A stretch of DNA of 64,000 nt from Phycisphaerae bacterium (GTDB lineage Bacteria; Planctomycetota; Phycisphaerae; Sedimentisphaerales; SM23-30). The notes under the pieces were generated by a model. That model did no database searches, was not told the origin of the DNA, and saw only the letters and a list, made by a program, of their open reading frames with translations. Shown one piece after another: positions 9,218 to 19,021 of the stretch (position 1 is its first letter; each line of letters starts with the position of its first letter). The stretch covers positions 1-64,000 of the forward strand of contig JAEIOG010000013.1 of the NCBI GenBank assembly GCA_016342495.1. The letters run 5' to 3'. The translations under genes were made by a program, and so were the position numbers.

Positions 9218-10159
9218 TTAGTTACCTAAGTAAGTATCTTCTTTACGGAAGCCAGCACCAAATTCCATAGTGGCAGATGTAGTAGTATTCCAGCCACCAA
9301 CCCACATGCCAAGACTATCTGCAGAAGTCCAGCCAGTAAAGATATTATCCTGAGCTGTGCCAACACAAGGATTGTCATGACGTTTTACATGCATGTCATT
9401 AAACAATACATTTTGAATTTCTTTTGAATGGTTATTAGAATTACCACCAAGATATTCAACTCCACCAACAACTCCGCCTTCCCATTTAATGAGGGTAGGA
9501 TCCATATCACCGCTTGCAGCAGTAACTGAAGCAGGATCAACAACACCAATTGGATTTGGACCATAGGCAGTATTGTAACTAAAGTCAGTAGTATCAAAAA
9601 CTGGGCTTTTATCGGCCATCAGAACCATAGAAGATGAATCACTGGAATCGATAGGACGATTCCAAGGATCGTTATAAGAGAAACTCAGATTCCCAGCACC
9701 ATAAAAGTCCTGCATCTGAGTCCAGTCTTCCAAAGTTCCACCAAAACCAGCACTGCAGTCATTGAAATCCATTTCAGTATCATCTGAGCTTGGACAAAGG
9801 AAAACCTTTGGATCCAAACCAGCATATTTAACAAGCAGATAAAGTGATGTTGCAGCTGTTCCTAAACCAGTATCTTTAAGACCCTGTTCAGTCATAATAT
9901 ATGCAGCATTGTTATCACCTTCCATGCCCATACCGAAACTTGCCAAAGTTGAAAGGCCAACTACCGGATAAGCATCCCGGTAATCCTGAGAGTACAAAGC
10001 GATGCCAAGACCTATCTGGCGTATATTACTGCCACACTGTACACGTTTTGCTAACTCGCGAGCACGAGCCAGCGCTGGCATCAGGATAGATACCAACAAA
10101 GCGATGATAGCGATAACTACCAACAACTCAATCAAAGTAAAACCTCTTTTATTCTTCAT
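9218..10159 (-). CDS. planctomycete-type secreted pseudopilin (prepilin N-terminus, H-X9-DG-type C-terminus)
   Basis: A 313-aa protein beginning [20 protein letters not shown], a type IV prepilin/type II secretion pseudopilin leader with cleavage expected before F7. A hydrophobic helix and [20 protein letters not shown] follow, the pattern seen in the very numerous pseudopilin-like proteins of planctomycetes. The C-terminus has a degenerate version of the H-X9-DG box ([15 protein letters not shown]). The frame is open further upstream to 10267, but GGAGGA eight bases before the ATG at 10159 fixes the start. It is a single transcription unit with its own terminator. The role of such proteins is unknown; assembly at the cell surface is inferred from the leader. 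Confidence 0.9.
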   Translation of the reverse strand: MKNKRGFTLIELLVVIAIIALLVSILMPALARARELAKRVQCGSNIRQIGLGIALYSQDYRDAYPVVGLSTLASFGMGMEGDNNAAYIMTEQGLKDTGLGTAATSLYLLVKYAGLDPKVFLCPSSDDTEMDFNDCSAGFGGTLEDWTQMQDFYGAGNLSFSYNDPWNRPIDSSDSSSMVLMADKSPVFDTTDFSYNTAYGPNPIGVVDPASVTAASGDMDPTLIKWEGGVVGGVEYLGGNSNNHSKEIQNVLFNDMHVKRHDNPCVGTAQDNIFTGWTSADSLGMWVGGWNTTTSATMEFGAGFRKEDTYLGN

Positions 10160-10598
10160 ACCTATTCCTCCGAGAAAAGGTGTAAAACTATTAAGGCTCA
10201 GGTCAAAAAAATGATATACTGCATAATAGCAATTGGCTCCAACACAGAACCAATATCCTAAGCCCACTATCGGTTATATTTGCTTTAAATATACAAATAT
10301 CCAGCAAAACCGGACAAAATGTATCAGGCATGTTAATCAGGCGTGAATAGCATACAACCCCCAAGAGGGATCCACAGGTGCAAAACCTACATAATGCGCT
10401 GTATCCACATATTAATTGTATCACATATATGGACTATGTCAATAACAAATACCAAAAATTATACGCAATGTGATGGGCCGTCCTAATTACACAAATACTT
10501 AATTTATAAATATTTACGAATCTGGTTAGAAAAAAAATATTTGCCATACACAAAAAAATATAGTTTTAACAGCAAACTTATTAGGGTAAAATACTGAC
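10160..10598. other. intergenic region between divergent pseudopilin and flippase genes
   Basis: About 440 bases with no convincing gene. The part next to 10159 carries the pseudopilin Shine-Dalgarno (GGAGGA on the minus strand). The rest is AT-rich, especially 10490-10570, and must hold promoters for both divergent genes. I could not pick a confident -35/-10 pair. Short open frames here look like chance. Confidence 0.5.
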
Positions 10599-12122
10599 AT
10601 GACCGGATCACAACAAAACAATAAAAAAGAAAAGAAACTGCATCAAAAAGTGACAATAGCCGGAGCCTGGGTGATATTTGGCAGAATTCTAGATAGTTCT
10701 GTCGATTTTATTAGACTCATTATAATTTGTCGCCTGTTTGCTGATAATACGGTAGCATTAGGGCTGTTTGGCCTGGCATCATTGAGCATTGCCGTTATAG
10801 CACAATTTTCCCAGTCTGGATTCAGCGCGACCCTGATCCAGCGTAAAGATATCCCAGAAGACTATTATGATTCAGCCTGGTCTATGGAATTATTACGCAG
10901 TATTTTATTATTCGGAATGGTTTTTGCCACTTCGCCTCTACTGGGTAATTTCCTGGCAAACCCCGAAACACCGGGAATAACCGGCTCGCAAATATCAAAT
11001 GTTACGCGTGCAATTGCCTTAAGTTCCATCTTTATGGGATTAAGCAATATAAGGATGGTTAAATTCATCCGGGCTCTGGATTTCAAAAAACAATTCATAC
11101 TTCACTCAAGCGGACGAATCGTTAATTCAGCCGTTACAATCTCAGTTGCATTATGCCATGTAAGCGTCTGGGCCCTGATTGCAGGCCATCTGGCTGGCAA
11201 TCTAACCAATTGCCTGACAAGCTATATACTAGCACCAAAGAGACCCCGTTTTACTTTTAATATCAAGATATACAAAGACCTGTGGGCCTACAGTAAATGG
11301 ATAGTATTTTCAAGCATACTTGTCTTCATACTGAATCAGGGTGACGATTTGTTCGTAGGAAAAATCCTGGGTTTTTCAGCATTAGCTTATTATCGGATGG
11401 CTTATAAAATATCAAACCTCCCAGCTACCGAAATATCGCATACGATATCCCGAACTACCGTTCCAGCTTATGCCGCACTTCAAAGCGACCTGCCTAAACT
11501 TAAAGATGCATACCTTAAAGTTTTATGCCTGACCAGCTTTATTTCATTTTTGATCGCTGGCCTGATTTTCGCTTTATCGACACAATTTACCATTACCCTA
11601 TTATCCAGTAAATGGAGCCCGATCATCCCTGCAATGCAGACATTAAGTATCTACGGCCTCATCAGGTCACTATCATCAATTATTTCACCAGCGTTAAGAG
11701 CAATAAGCCAACATCACATCACCACCAGAGTGCTGACTTTGCGTTTGATAATTATGGCAATAATTATATATCCACTATGCAAAAGTCATGGCTTCAATGG
11801 TGCAGCCTTAGCTGTCGTAATTAATTTCATGGTTGGCTATCCTATTGAGCAATATATCGCTATAAAAAAGCTCAATGCATCATTAAAAGAAACCTTAAAA
11901 TTTATCACTATACCCATGGTTAGCGCAATCATAATGATTATGTCAATAAGCTATATCGAATACTTATTTAACTATGGTGGCATTATACCATTTATCACAT
12001 TAAGTGTTGCCGGGATTGCAATTTATCTAATTTCGACTGTATTGCTAAGCCTTTTCTTCCGATATAATTGCAAGGCGATTATTGTTGAACAACTAAATAC
12101 TCTAAAGAATGCTAAAAAATGA
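10599..12122 (+). CDS. Wzx-type polysaccharide flippase (MOP superfamily)
   Basis: A 507-aa polytopic membrane protein with about 12-14 hydrophobic helices. The N-terminal GAWVIFGRILDSSVDFIRLIII and the later FSSILVFILNQGDDLFVGKILG with LAYYRMAYKISNLPATEI are typical of the PST/RfbX lipopolysaccharide and exopolysaccharide exporter family. It should flip undecaprenyl-linked repeat units across the inner membrane. Its stop codon overlaps the start of the next glycosyltransferase (ATGA), so the two are translationally coupled. This makes the 10.6-14.4 kb block a Wzx-dependent glycan operon; I see no Wzy polymerase unless the 7217-9127 protein fills that role. Confidence 0.9.
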   Translation: MTGSQQNNKKEKKLHQKVTIAGAWVIFGRILDSSVDFIRLIIICRLFADNTVALGLFGLASLSIAVIAQFSQSGFSATLIQRKDIPEDYYDSAWSMELLRSILLFGMVFATSPLLGNFLANPETPGITGSQISNVTRAIALSSIFMGLSNIRMVKFIRALDFKKQFILHSSGRIVNSAVTISVALCHVSVWALIAGHLAGNLTNCLTSYILAPKRPRFTFNIKIYKDLWAYSKWIVFSSILVFILNQGDDLFVGKILGFSALAYYRMAYKISNLPATEISHTISRTTVPAYAALQSDLPKLKDAYLKVLCLTSFISFLIAGLIFALSTQFTITLLSSKWSPIIPAMQTLSIYGLIRSLSSIISPALRAISQHHITTRVLTLRLIIMAIIIYPLCKSHGFNGAALAVVINFMVGYPIEQYIAIKKLNASLKETLKFITIPMVSAIIMIMSISYIEYLFNYGGIIPFITLSVAGIAIYLISTVLLSLFFRYNCKAIIVEQLNTLKNAKK

Positions 12123-13096
12123 AAAATGCCTCGGACAACAATGAATACCAAGTCAGTGTCATCATACCTGCCTATAATGCCGAGAATCAAATCGCAACCG
12201 CAATCCAAAGCATTTTAGACCAGAAGCACAAAGCCTTTGAAATAATTGTTGTAGACGATGGCTCAACTGATAATACCGCAGAAATTGTCAAGAAATTTGG
12301 CGATCCGGTAAAATATATTCACCAGGAAAATTCAGGAGTAAGCACAACCTGCAACACCGGTATAAAAGCAGCTAAGGGCAACTGGATTGCCTTTCTGGAT
12401 TCTGATGACTATTGGTTCCCTGACAAGTTACTGGAACAAATCAGTCTGCTAAAACGTAACCAGCACCTGCACTGGGCAACCTGTAATTTTGTTTTTCATA
12501 ATTACTCAAACAATACAAAAAAACCATTCTGGGAAATTGGAAAAAGTAAAAAATTACTCCAAGACAAGGAATACTTCAATGATGCAATAGTGGCTTTCAA
12601 TATGGGGATGAGTCTTCATCGCAGCTGTATGCTTGTCAAAAAAGCATCTCTGGAAAAATCCGGATACTTTGACCCACAGATTAGTTCCGCTGAAGACCTC
12701 GATATTTTTATCCGTTTCGCCTACCATTTCCCAGAAATTGGCTATATAACCACCTCGATGGCGAACTATGTATATAACAGCCCCGGCAGTCTGTCAAATA
12801 GACCATACAACAAAAAAATGAGTGTCATCAGTAAATTCATAATGAAGCATCTGGAATTATCCAAAAAATTCAATAAATATGAATCTTTCAAAATTATAGC
12901 TATCAATCAACTACGTTTTAAATGTTACGTAATGTACAGACAAGGCTTTTGGCTGGATACCCTTAAAATAATCAGAAAATTCCGAAGTATTTTGCCCATG
13001 CGTTATTATTATGGCCTATTATTTTCCTTATTTTTACTACCACGAAAACTACCCTTCTCCGGTAAATTAAGCCGCATATTTATTGGAAAGATATAA
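12119..13096 (+). CDS. family 2 glycosyltransferase
   Basis: A GT-A-fold glycosyltransferase of 325 aa. The N-terminal VSVIIPAYNAENQIATAI, the VVDDGSTDNT motif and the FLDSDDYW metal site are canonical GT2 elements; SAEDLDIFIRF supplies the ED acidic pair usual in the catalytic region. No membrane helix is evident apart from a weak hydrophobic stretch near the C-terminus. It is coupled to the flippase by a four-base overlap. It probably adds one sugar of the repeat unit on the cytoplasmic face; donor and linkage are not predictable. Confidence 0.9.
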   Translation: MKNASDNNEYQVSVIIPAYNAENQIATAIQSILDQKHKAFEIIVVDDGSTDNTAEIVKKFGDPVKYIHQENSGVSTTCNTGIKAAKGNWIAFLDSDDYWFPDKLLEQISLLKRNQHLHWATCNFVFHNYSNNTKKPFWEIGKSKKLLQDKEYFNDAIVAFNMGMSLHRSCMLVKKASLEKSGYFDPQISSAEDLDIFIRFAYHFPEIGYITTSMANYVYNSPGSLSNRPYNKKMSVISKFIMKHLELSKKFNKYESFKIIAINQLRFKCYVMYRQGFWLDTLKIIRKFRSILPMRYYYGLLFSLFLLPRKLPFSGKLSRIFIGKI

Positions 13097-13185
13097 AATA
13101 CTCATAACAGTTTAAATCCTATATATTGCTAATATAAGCCAAGATGGCCGTTTATCAGTCAATTAATTTAATCAGGCTAAATACT

Positions 13186-14409
13186 ATGAAATCCATCAAT
13201 AAAAAACTTAAAATTGCATTCATAATTAATCAATTCCCATCGGTTTCTGAAACCTTTATTTTAAACCAGGCTATTGGCTTTATTGAACGGGGACACCAAG
13301 TCCATATTTTTGCCAAACATACAAAAAATTGCAATATCGTCCATAATAATTTTAATAAGTTTTCAATGGCTCAACGCACTACTTATTTGCCAGAATTTTC
13401 TAATTCCAAAAAAATTATTCGCATAAAAGCACTTTTCAAATTAACCTCAACCGCTTTATCAAATCCACTAAAAGCGATAAAAATCGCAAAACTCTTACTC
13501 AAGAACTCTCGATACTTCAGCTACCCGCTTTTTTACACCCTTTGTAATTTCAAACTGAATCAATATGACTTTCTTTATTGTCACTTTGGACCCAATGGAA
13601 ACATCGGTGCTTTTATCAAATTATTAGGTGATAAAGCACAACTAATTTCAGTTTTCCCCGGCTATGACCTTAGACTAGCCGAAGAAAAAGGTGGCTGGAT
13701 ATTTGAACCAGCTTTCGAGAATTCCGACAAATTATTAGTTTACTCAAATGCTTACCGGGACAAATTGCTGAAATACTATAACCACCCCGAAAAATTCGGT
13801 ATTATAGGTTGCGGACTAGATACGACCAGATTACCCCTGCCACAACCAAAAACCGATGATGCTATCAATATCATTTCAGTTGGAAGACTGGTAACAGAAA
13901 AAGCACTGCATCATTCCATCAAAGCTTTCGCTAAAGCGGCAAAGGTTTTCCCTGAGAAATCTTTGCATTACACTATCATTGGCGATGGGCCGCTCAAATC
14001 ACAACTTCAACAACTTGCCAACGAACTTGAAATAGACAAAAAAATTACTTTTGCTGGTAATCAAGACCATGATTATGTCGTAGAAAAACTCGTCAACTCT
14101 GATATTTTCCTTTTTAGTAGCGAATCAGAAGCTTTAGGTACAGTTTTAATTGAAGCCCAGGCCACCGGTCTGCCAATTGTATCTACCAATTCAGAAGGAA
14201 TAAAAGAATCTGTACGAGATGGAATCTCTGGCTTCCTTGTCAATAGTGGAGACGTAGAGGCATTAGCTGAAAAATTGGTATTTTTCATCAAAAACCCAGA
14301 TATTAGAATAAAAATGGGGCAGGCGGGTAAACAATATGCTACTGAAAACTTTGATAATCAAATCCTGGCAGATAAACTACAATCAATTTTTTATAGTCTG
14401 ATAGAATAA
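13186..14409 (+). CDS. family 4 glycosyltransferase (GT-B fold)
   Basis: The chosen start gives MKSINKKLKIAFIINQFPSV, which matches where GT4 proteins of the WcaL/colanic-acid type begin (FPSVSETFIL). The frame is open 14 codons further, to ATG 13144, but neither start has a good ribosome-binding site. The C-terminal half holds the nucleotide-sugar-binding domain, with ISVGRLVTEKALHHSI and the E-x7-E motif in SSESEALGTVLIEAQATGLP. Length is normal. It is the last gene of the flippase-GT2-GT4 run and probably builds the same glycan. Confidence 0.88.
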   Translation: MKSINKKLKIAFIINQFPSVSETFILNQAIGFIERGHQVHIFAKHTKNCNIVHNNFNKFSMAQRTTYLPEFSNSKKIIRIKALFKLTSTALSNPLKAIKIAKLLLKNSRYFSYPLFYTLCNFKLNQYDFLYCHFGPNGNIGAFIKLLGDKAQLISVFPGYDLRLAEEKGGWIFEPAFENSDKLLVYSNAYRDKLLKYYNHPEKFGIIGCGLDTTRLPLPQPKTDDAINIISVGRLVTEKALHHSIKAFAKAAKVFPEKSLHYTIIGDGPLKSQLQQLANELEIDKKITFAGNQDHDYVVEKLVNSDIFLFSSESEALGTVLIEAQATGLPIVSTNSEGIKESVRDGISGFLVNSGDVEALAEKLVFFIKNPDIRIKMGQAGKQYATENFDNQILADKLQSIFYSLIE

Positions 14410-14462
14410 AACCATTATCTATAGATAATTTAATACGTACTATCAATATTAAGACATAATTC

Positions 14463-14491
14463 TTGACTTCCAATACCCTAATCACTATAAT
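14463..14491 (+). promoter_or_regulatory. sigma70-type promoter for the caspase-like gene
   Basis: TTGACT at 14463-14468 and TATAAT at 14486-14491 are separated by exactly 17 bases, the best housekeeping-type promoter seen in the window. It lies 65 bases before the start codon of the caspase-like gene. Confidence 0.8.
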
Positions 14492-14555
14492 GATTTATTG
14501 TTAAGTTTTCTGCCGTTCTGGTAGAACTATCAAAGGAGTATTGCTCGACTAAAAA

Positions 14556-16256
14556 ATGCTCGTTTTTTTGCTAAAATCAATGCCTTTGGAGCGTTTGATG
14601 TCTTTTTGGAAAATGTTGTCAAAATTTATTGCAGGTGATAAATCCCAGAAAGTCCCATTTGAGACCTTGAAGCTGGAAAAACTGGAGAATCGCCAACTGC
14701 TTACAGTCATTATCGATGACCCTTCAAGTTCGCTCAGAAAAGCAATGGACATTTCTATTGATTCAGACGATCAGAACGAATTTTCATTCCAGAGCAAAAT
14801 CGATAAAGCTCGTGACAAGGATTCTTATTGCTTTATCGCCCCTGCTGATGGATTAATGTCGATAAATATGAATTCGGCAGTTTCCCGCTCATTTAATGCC
14901 CTTGACCCCACTTTGACTGTTTATGACTATAAAAAACGTAAAATTGGTTTCAATGATGACATATCAACTTTTATTCAGAACGCTAACGTGGATTTTTATG
15001 TTCATCAAGGGCAACAATATTACATAAAAGCTCAGGGATGGCGTAGTTCCTTTGGGGATTATGAGCTGACAATCACCGCACCTGATGGCAATTCACAGTT
15101 GTTTGATATGCCTGACGATGCCAACAAAATAAAAAATGCGGCCAACATCGTTTCAGAGGGGTCAAAGACTGAAGTTTTTGTCGGAGTATACCCGGCCAAA
15201 GACAAAGATTACTTTAGCTATACCGCCAAATCGGATAGCACCTTAACAATCACAATTGATACATCAAGCTCGCCATTAAATTCATATCTATATGTTTACA
15301 ATAACCGTAAAAAAATCGTTGCTAAAAATTTAGACAAACAAGCCACTTTAGAATCTACCGTCACAATCGAAGTCGAAAAAGATCAGCAATTCTTTATTCG
15401 AGTTAATGGCTATAAAAAAAGCATAGGTACCTACAATCTCATTATCGAAGAAACTCCTGCCAATAAGCCCGAAACTACCGATCCTGATAATCTTGATGAA
15501 GGTAACAGCACTAACTCCAATGCCAATGACCCTGACATTCAGGGCTATGCAGTATCATTTAGTGCCTGGGATTATCCAGGAAGAGATAATGATATTGCCG
15601 GGCCTAAAACCGATAGTTACATAATAAAAAAATTATTGCGTGATGGCTTTAACTTCGATACCGAAAACATCCATATCAATTCTGGCGGAGCAAATCAGGT
15701 CAATGCCAACACTGTAGAATCTGAAATCGGTTGGCTTGCCTCAAAAGCGGATTCAAACGACATTGCGGTTATTCACTATTCAGGCCATGGCCTCGAAGGA
15801 GATTCAATTAGCTCAGATGATGAAGAATCCCTACTGCTTCCCGATAGCACTGGAATATACCAGCAAGATTTGGAAAGAATGATTGGCTCAATCAACCCTG
15901 AAACTACAAAAATCATCTTGATCGACAGTTGCTTTGCCGGTGGTCTGACCGATATAGCTAATAATATCCCAAATGCCTATGTTTTAGCTTCGGCAGAATA
16001 TAATCAGTATGCCTGGGATGAAGTACCGCCCTATTACCCATCAAATAATTATAATGGCGGCAGCATCTTTATGAACTGGCTTGCACAAGGCATCCTATCT
16101 AAAGATGCCGATGCCAACGATAATGGCATGGTCAGTTTATTTGAAGCATTTAACTATACAGACCAGAATGTTAATCTAGCCACCGGGACCGGAAATGACA
16201 ATCAGAATCCTGTTATACAATCTCCTATAACCGACCTGGAAATACTGCTGGCTTAA
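14556..16256 (+). CDS. secreted caspase-like (clan CD) peptidase with LEPR-XLL-type motif and two PPC-like domains
   Basis: A 566-aa protein. Residues 40-49 read LEKLENRQLL, the planctomycete LEPR-XLL-type sorting motif, after a basic N-terminus. Two beta-rich repeats follow (about 75-175 and 205-297), each with the YYIKAQGW..FGDYELTI / FFIRVNGY..IGTYNLII signature of bacterial pre-peptidase C-terminal domains. A low-complexity linker leads to a caspase-like domain (about 328-566) with the His-Cys dyad H411 (HYSGHG) and C459 (DSCFAGG). The closest known group is bacterial metacaspase/C14-like peptidases. Starts at 14580 and 14598 are also possible; AAAGGAG at about 14532-14537 is far from all of them. 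It has its own promoter. The substrate is unknown. Confidence 0.85.
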   Translation: MLVFLLKSMPLERLMSFWKMLSKFIAGDKSQKVPFETLKLEKLENRQLLTVIIDDPSSSLRKAMDISIDSDDQNEFSFQSKIDKARDKDSYCFIAPADGLMSINMNSAVSRSFNALDPTLTVYDYKKRKIGFNDDISTFIQNANVDFYVHQGQQYYIKAQGWRSSFGDYELTITAPDGNSQLFDMPDDANKIKNAANIVSEGSKTEVFVGVYPAKDKDYFSYTAKSDSTLTITIDTSSSPLNSYLYVYNNRKKIVAKNLDKQATLESTVTIEVEKDQQFFIRVNGYKKSIGTYNLIIEETPANKPETTDPDNLDEGNSTNSNANDPDIQGYAVSFSAWDYPGRDNDIAGPKTDSYIIKKLLRDGFNFDTENIHINSGGANQVNANTVESEIGWLASKADSNDIAVIHYSGHGLEGDSISSDDEESLLLPDSTGIYQQDLERMIGSINPETTKIILIDSCFAGGLTDIANNIPNAYVLASAEYNQYAWDEVPPYYPSNNYNGGSIFMNWLAQGILSKDADANDNGMVSLFEAFNYTDQNVNLATGTGNDNQNPVIQSPITDLEILLA

Positions 16257-16315
16257 TCTACAAACCTGAAAACAATACAGTAATATTTTATAATTGACCT
16301 AATTCATTGCCTGTA

Positions 16316-17098
16316 CTAAAAACTACATGAAAAGCTTATGCCGGCCCATAATTCATCCTCGTCATTGACTGAATCATCCATGGACAACTGATAATACACG
16401 CTGGGGGTTATTGACCAGTTCGATATTTCAAATGTAGTTGACAATCCTGCTACGGCATGACTCCAGTCATGATCAGCCTCATAAGCACCATCATTAAAAA
16501 CTACTTCTGTATTAAAACTAAAAAGCTGTTCAACCTCTCTGACAGGGCACTTCAAAGGCATATCCCAACTCAAACCCAAGATATGAAACCAGCCTGAATT
16601 TATACCAGTCCCTGATTGTGCCATTGAATCATGGCCAACATAATAACTTGGTACAATTGCCAAATCACCGATTTTAAGTAAATTAGGCAATGATACTTCA
16701 CCACCAGATTCGTACACATCAGCATCTGAGGATGTATGAATATAATCAAAATAGATATAGTTAAAATAGAAATCCACCGCATATTGTTCTTCTTCAAACA
16801 AACTAAAACAATAATACAATGTATAATCTAGTTCTTCTGCCAACTCAAAACCACTGGATAGTGCAAATGAACCCCATACATTTACTCCAAAGCCGCTATC
16901 AAACAAATCCATATCAATACTTGGCTGCCACGCACCATGATCATCATATAAATCATAGCCACGCCACATATATTTGCTTACCACACTAGAATCCAAACAC
17001 CATGAAATCTGGGGTTCTTCTTCAGCTGCTTTTATATTGTTAGCTAAGATTCCGAACGAAATCAATACTACTAAGATAATTATCCCATTATTTTTCAT
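16316..17098 (-). CDS. TorF-like outer-membrane beta-barrel protein
   Basis: A 260-aa protein with a signal peptide (MKNNGIIILVVLISFGILAN, cleavage near NIKAAEE). It continues with alternating beta-strand segments rich in aromatic residues: SSVVSKYMWRGYDL, FGVNVWGSFAL, LDYTLYYCFSL, and a C-terminus ending in Phe (GISFSCSF), which is typical of outer-membrane barrels. The opening segment resembles the TorF/TIGR02001 putative porin family. GGAG nine bases upstream supports ATG 17098 rather than the upstream TTG. It converges with the caspase-like gene. The family match is moderate; the barrel prediction is firmer. Confidence 0.75.
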   Translation of the reverse strand: MKNNGIIILVVLISFGILANNIKAAEEEPQISWCLDSSVVSKYMWRGYDLYDDHGAWQPSIDMDLFDSGFGVNVWGSFALSSGFELAEELDYTLYYCFSLFEEEQYAVDFYFNYIYFDYIHTSSDADVYESGGEVSLPNLLKIGDLAIVPSYYVGHDSMAQSGTGINSGWFHILGLSWDMPLKCPVREVEQLFSFNTEVVFNDGAYEADHDWSHAVAGLSTTFEISNWSITPSVYYQLSMDDSVNDEDELWAGISFSCSF

Positions 17099-17515
17099 TG
17101 AATTAATCTCCAATTAAGTTATTTTTCACTCTCAAACTGATTTTCAGTCAATTTAAATAATTTCCCAGCTATGAATTAATAATTCACCCGATGACACATT
17201 GTTTTTTTCGACTGTTTCAATTAGAAATCCCAGAAATTGCATAGTTAATCTTTCCTAAAACCACAATAAAACCTCACGCAGCCATAAATCATCAAAGTAA
17301 AGCAACTTATGACGATCAACTTTTATTTAACTAAAACTTTTAATATACAACAGATTCAAATTAACCAGTTATAGGACATTACTAATAATCTTATTTTTCG
17401 TATTATCTGCTTTCCCCAGTGCCTGAATTTGATTAAAATAAGGTTCTATAGTGATATACATGAACTATACTACAGGTATTTTTAATCACAAATAAGCCAA
17501 CGAAAGGATTTTAAT
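17099..17515. other. AT-rich divergent intergenic region
   Basis: About 417 bases without a gene, between the porin-like gene (minus) and the GHMP kinase (plus). At 17361-17378 the minus strand reads TGTCCTATAACTGGTTAA, close to the operator block found at four other sites but with an extra base, so I list it only as a possible weak site. TTGATT near 17429 followed 17 bases later by TGATAT is a weak promoter candidate for the kinase gene. Confidence 0.4.
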
Positions 17516-18754
17516 ATGAATATCAGCGACATCGACCGCAGTTCAATCGAAAAACTTAAAAAATTAGCCCAGGAAAAAGGCCTAGACATCACAGGCGGCA
17601 AAATACGCCGGTCATCCTCCCGTTTTTGTCTGGGGGTTGAGCATGGTGACTATAATGGAACCGAACTTTTTGGCGTAGGCACTGACCGCTTCATCTGGAT
17701 GGCTTACAAACCCAATGGCACTGATCGTGTCCGAATCTATAGCGATAATTTTCCCAACGATGGCATAATTGATTTTCAGCTTGGCAATGTCCCGGCTCCT
17801 CTGGCACCTGAAACCGCTAATAGCTGGGCTCGTTTTCCTTATGGCGTTGACTATATCCTCAACAAAAACGGATTCAAACTGAACAAAGGTTTTGACGCTG
17901 TTGTTTATGGCAATATCCCCGGTGGCGGAATGAGTCGCTCGGCCTCCCTTGCCCTGAACCTGATTATCACCATGATGGAAATAAACGAGCTAAAAGTCGA
18001 AAAAGATTTCGATAATGTACTGCTTGCCCAGCAAGTCGAAAACGAATATATTGGTTCGCCTTGTGGCTTGCTCGACCAGATCATGATCTATTATGCCAAA
18101 GAAGGCATGGGTACTCACTTTGACCCAAAAACCAATTCTATCAAATATGTTCCGTTGGGTGATGGCGCAACGGATTTCCGTATTGTTGTGATGGATACCG
18201 GAACTGTCAGACCAGGTTTGGAAAAATCAACATATAAAATCCGCCGCGAAGAATGCGATTCTTTCGCTGAAGCTCTTGCTAAAGAATATGGCAATCTTAA
18301 ATGTCTGGGCGATGTTCGCGACTGTAATACTTTCAATGCAGTCAAAACCAAATTCGCTGATAAGCCAAACTGGATCGAACGTTTCGATTATATCTATCAT
18401 GCTCAAAAACGATTCTACCAGATGCTGGATGCCTGGAAAGCCGGCGATATCGAAACCGTAGGCGAAATCTTCCGCAAAGACGGTATTGGCCTACGCGATG
18501 ATTATAAGATTTCCGGCGCTGAACTTGAAACCATGTGTGACATTGTCAGGACTGTCGAAGGTGTCATGGGTGAAAGAATGCTTGGTGGCGGCGACAAAGG
18601 CGCTGCTGGCTGTCTGGTAAAAGCTGAAGCAGTCGATGCCGTTCGCAAAGCGGTAGAGACCTGCTACCCGCGTAGCCGCCCTGCTTTTGCTGATAAATAC
18701 GCGGTACATGTCTGCAAAGTTGTCGATGGCATAACCACGCTGGAACTTGAGTAA
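17516..18754 (+). CDS. galactokinase-like GHMP-family sugar kinase
   Basis: A 412-aa GHMP kinase. Motif 1 appears as SRFCLGVEHGDYNGTELFG (galactokinases: GRVNLIGEHTDYN), motif 2 as IPGGGMSRSASLA at 134-146 (usually P-x-G-x-GLSSSAAL), the catalytic Asp as D187 in GLLDQ, and motif 3 as LGGGDKGAAG at 356-365. All three motifs are in order but clearly diverged from GalK, so the substrate may be a sugar other than galactose. AAAGGA precedes the ATG with good spacing. The gene stands alone and ends about 80 bases before a perfect 15-bp hairpin. Confidence 0.8.
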   Translation: MNISDIDRSSIEKLKKLAQEKGLDITGGKIRRSSSRFCLGVEHGDYNGTELFGVGTDRFIWMAYKPNGTDRVRIYSDNFPNDGIIDFQLGNVPAPLAPETANSWARFPYGVDYILNKNGFKLNKGFDAVVYGNIPGGGMSRSASLALNLIITMMEINELKVEKDFDNVLLAQQVENEYIGSPCGLLDQIMIYYAKEGMGTHFDPKTNSIKYVPLGDGATDFRIVVMDTGTVRPGLEKSTYKIRREECDSFAEALAKEYGNLKCLGDVRDCNTFNAVKTKFADKPNWIERFDYIYHAQKRFYQMLDAWKAGDIETVGEIFRKDGIGLRDDYKISGAELETMCDIVRTVEGVMGERMLGGGDKGAAGCLVKAEAVDAVRKAVETCYPRSRPAFADKYAVHVCKVVDGITTLELE

Positions 18755-18833
18755 AACTAATGATATATCATCATCGACTTTAAGACTGGTGACATATTTT
18801 AGGCTTTTAAGCAGCTAAGAATGAGTGGCAATA

Positions 18834-18875
18834 TAACTACCTATTTAACACAAATTGTTATTAAATAGGTAGTTA
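18834..18875 (+). terminator. perfect 15-bp hairpin downstream of the GHMP kinase, no U-tract
   Basis: TAACTACCTATTTAA at 18834-18848 pairs exactly with TTAAATAGGTAGTTA at 18861-18875 across a 12-nt loop. No run of T follows on either strand, so it is not a textbook intrinsic terminator. It may be a processing, stabilising or rho-assisted site. Confidence 0.5.
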
Positions 18876-19021
18876 CACGCTACAACAGGTTAGTAGGTGA
18901 GTACAAAGCATATGGCATTTTGTTGATTTAACCCTCAACTTTCAATTGACAAACCATACTCCTCTGATATAATTCTATTTATCATTTTCCAACTGTTTGT
19001 TTCATTGTGAAAGTCATTAGA

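Noticed and set aside
9218-10159. Pseudopilin as part of a type II secretion operon
   Set aside because: No gspD, gspE, gspF or prepilin peptidase gene is nearby; the gene stands alone with its own terminator, as is usual for planctomycete pseudopilins.
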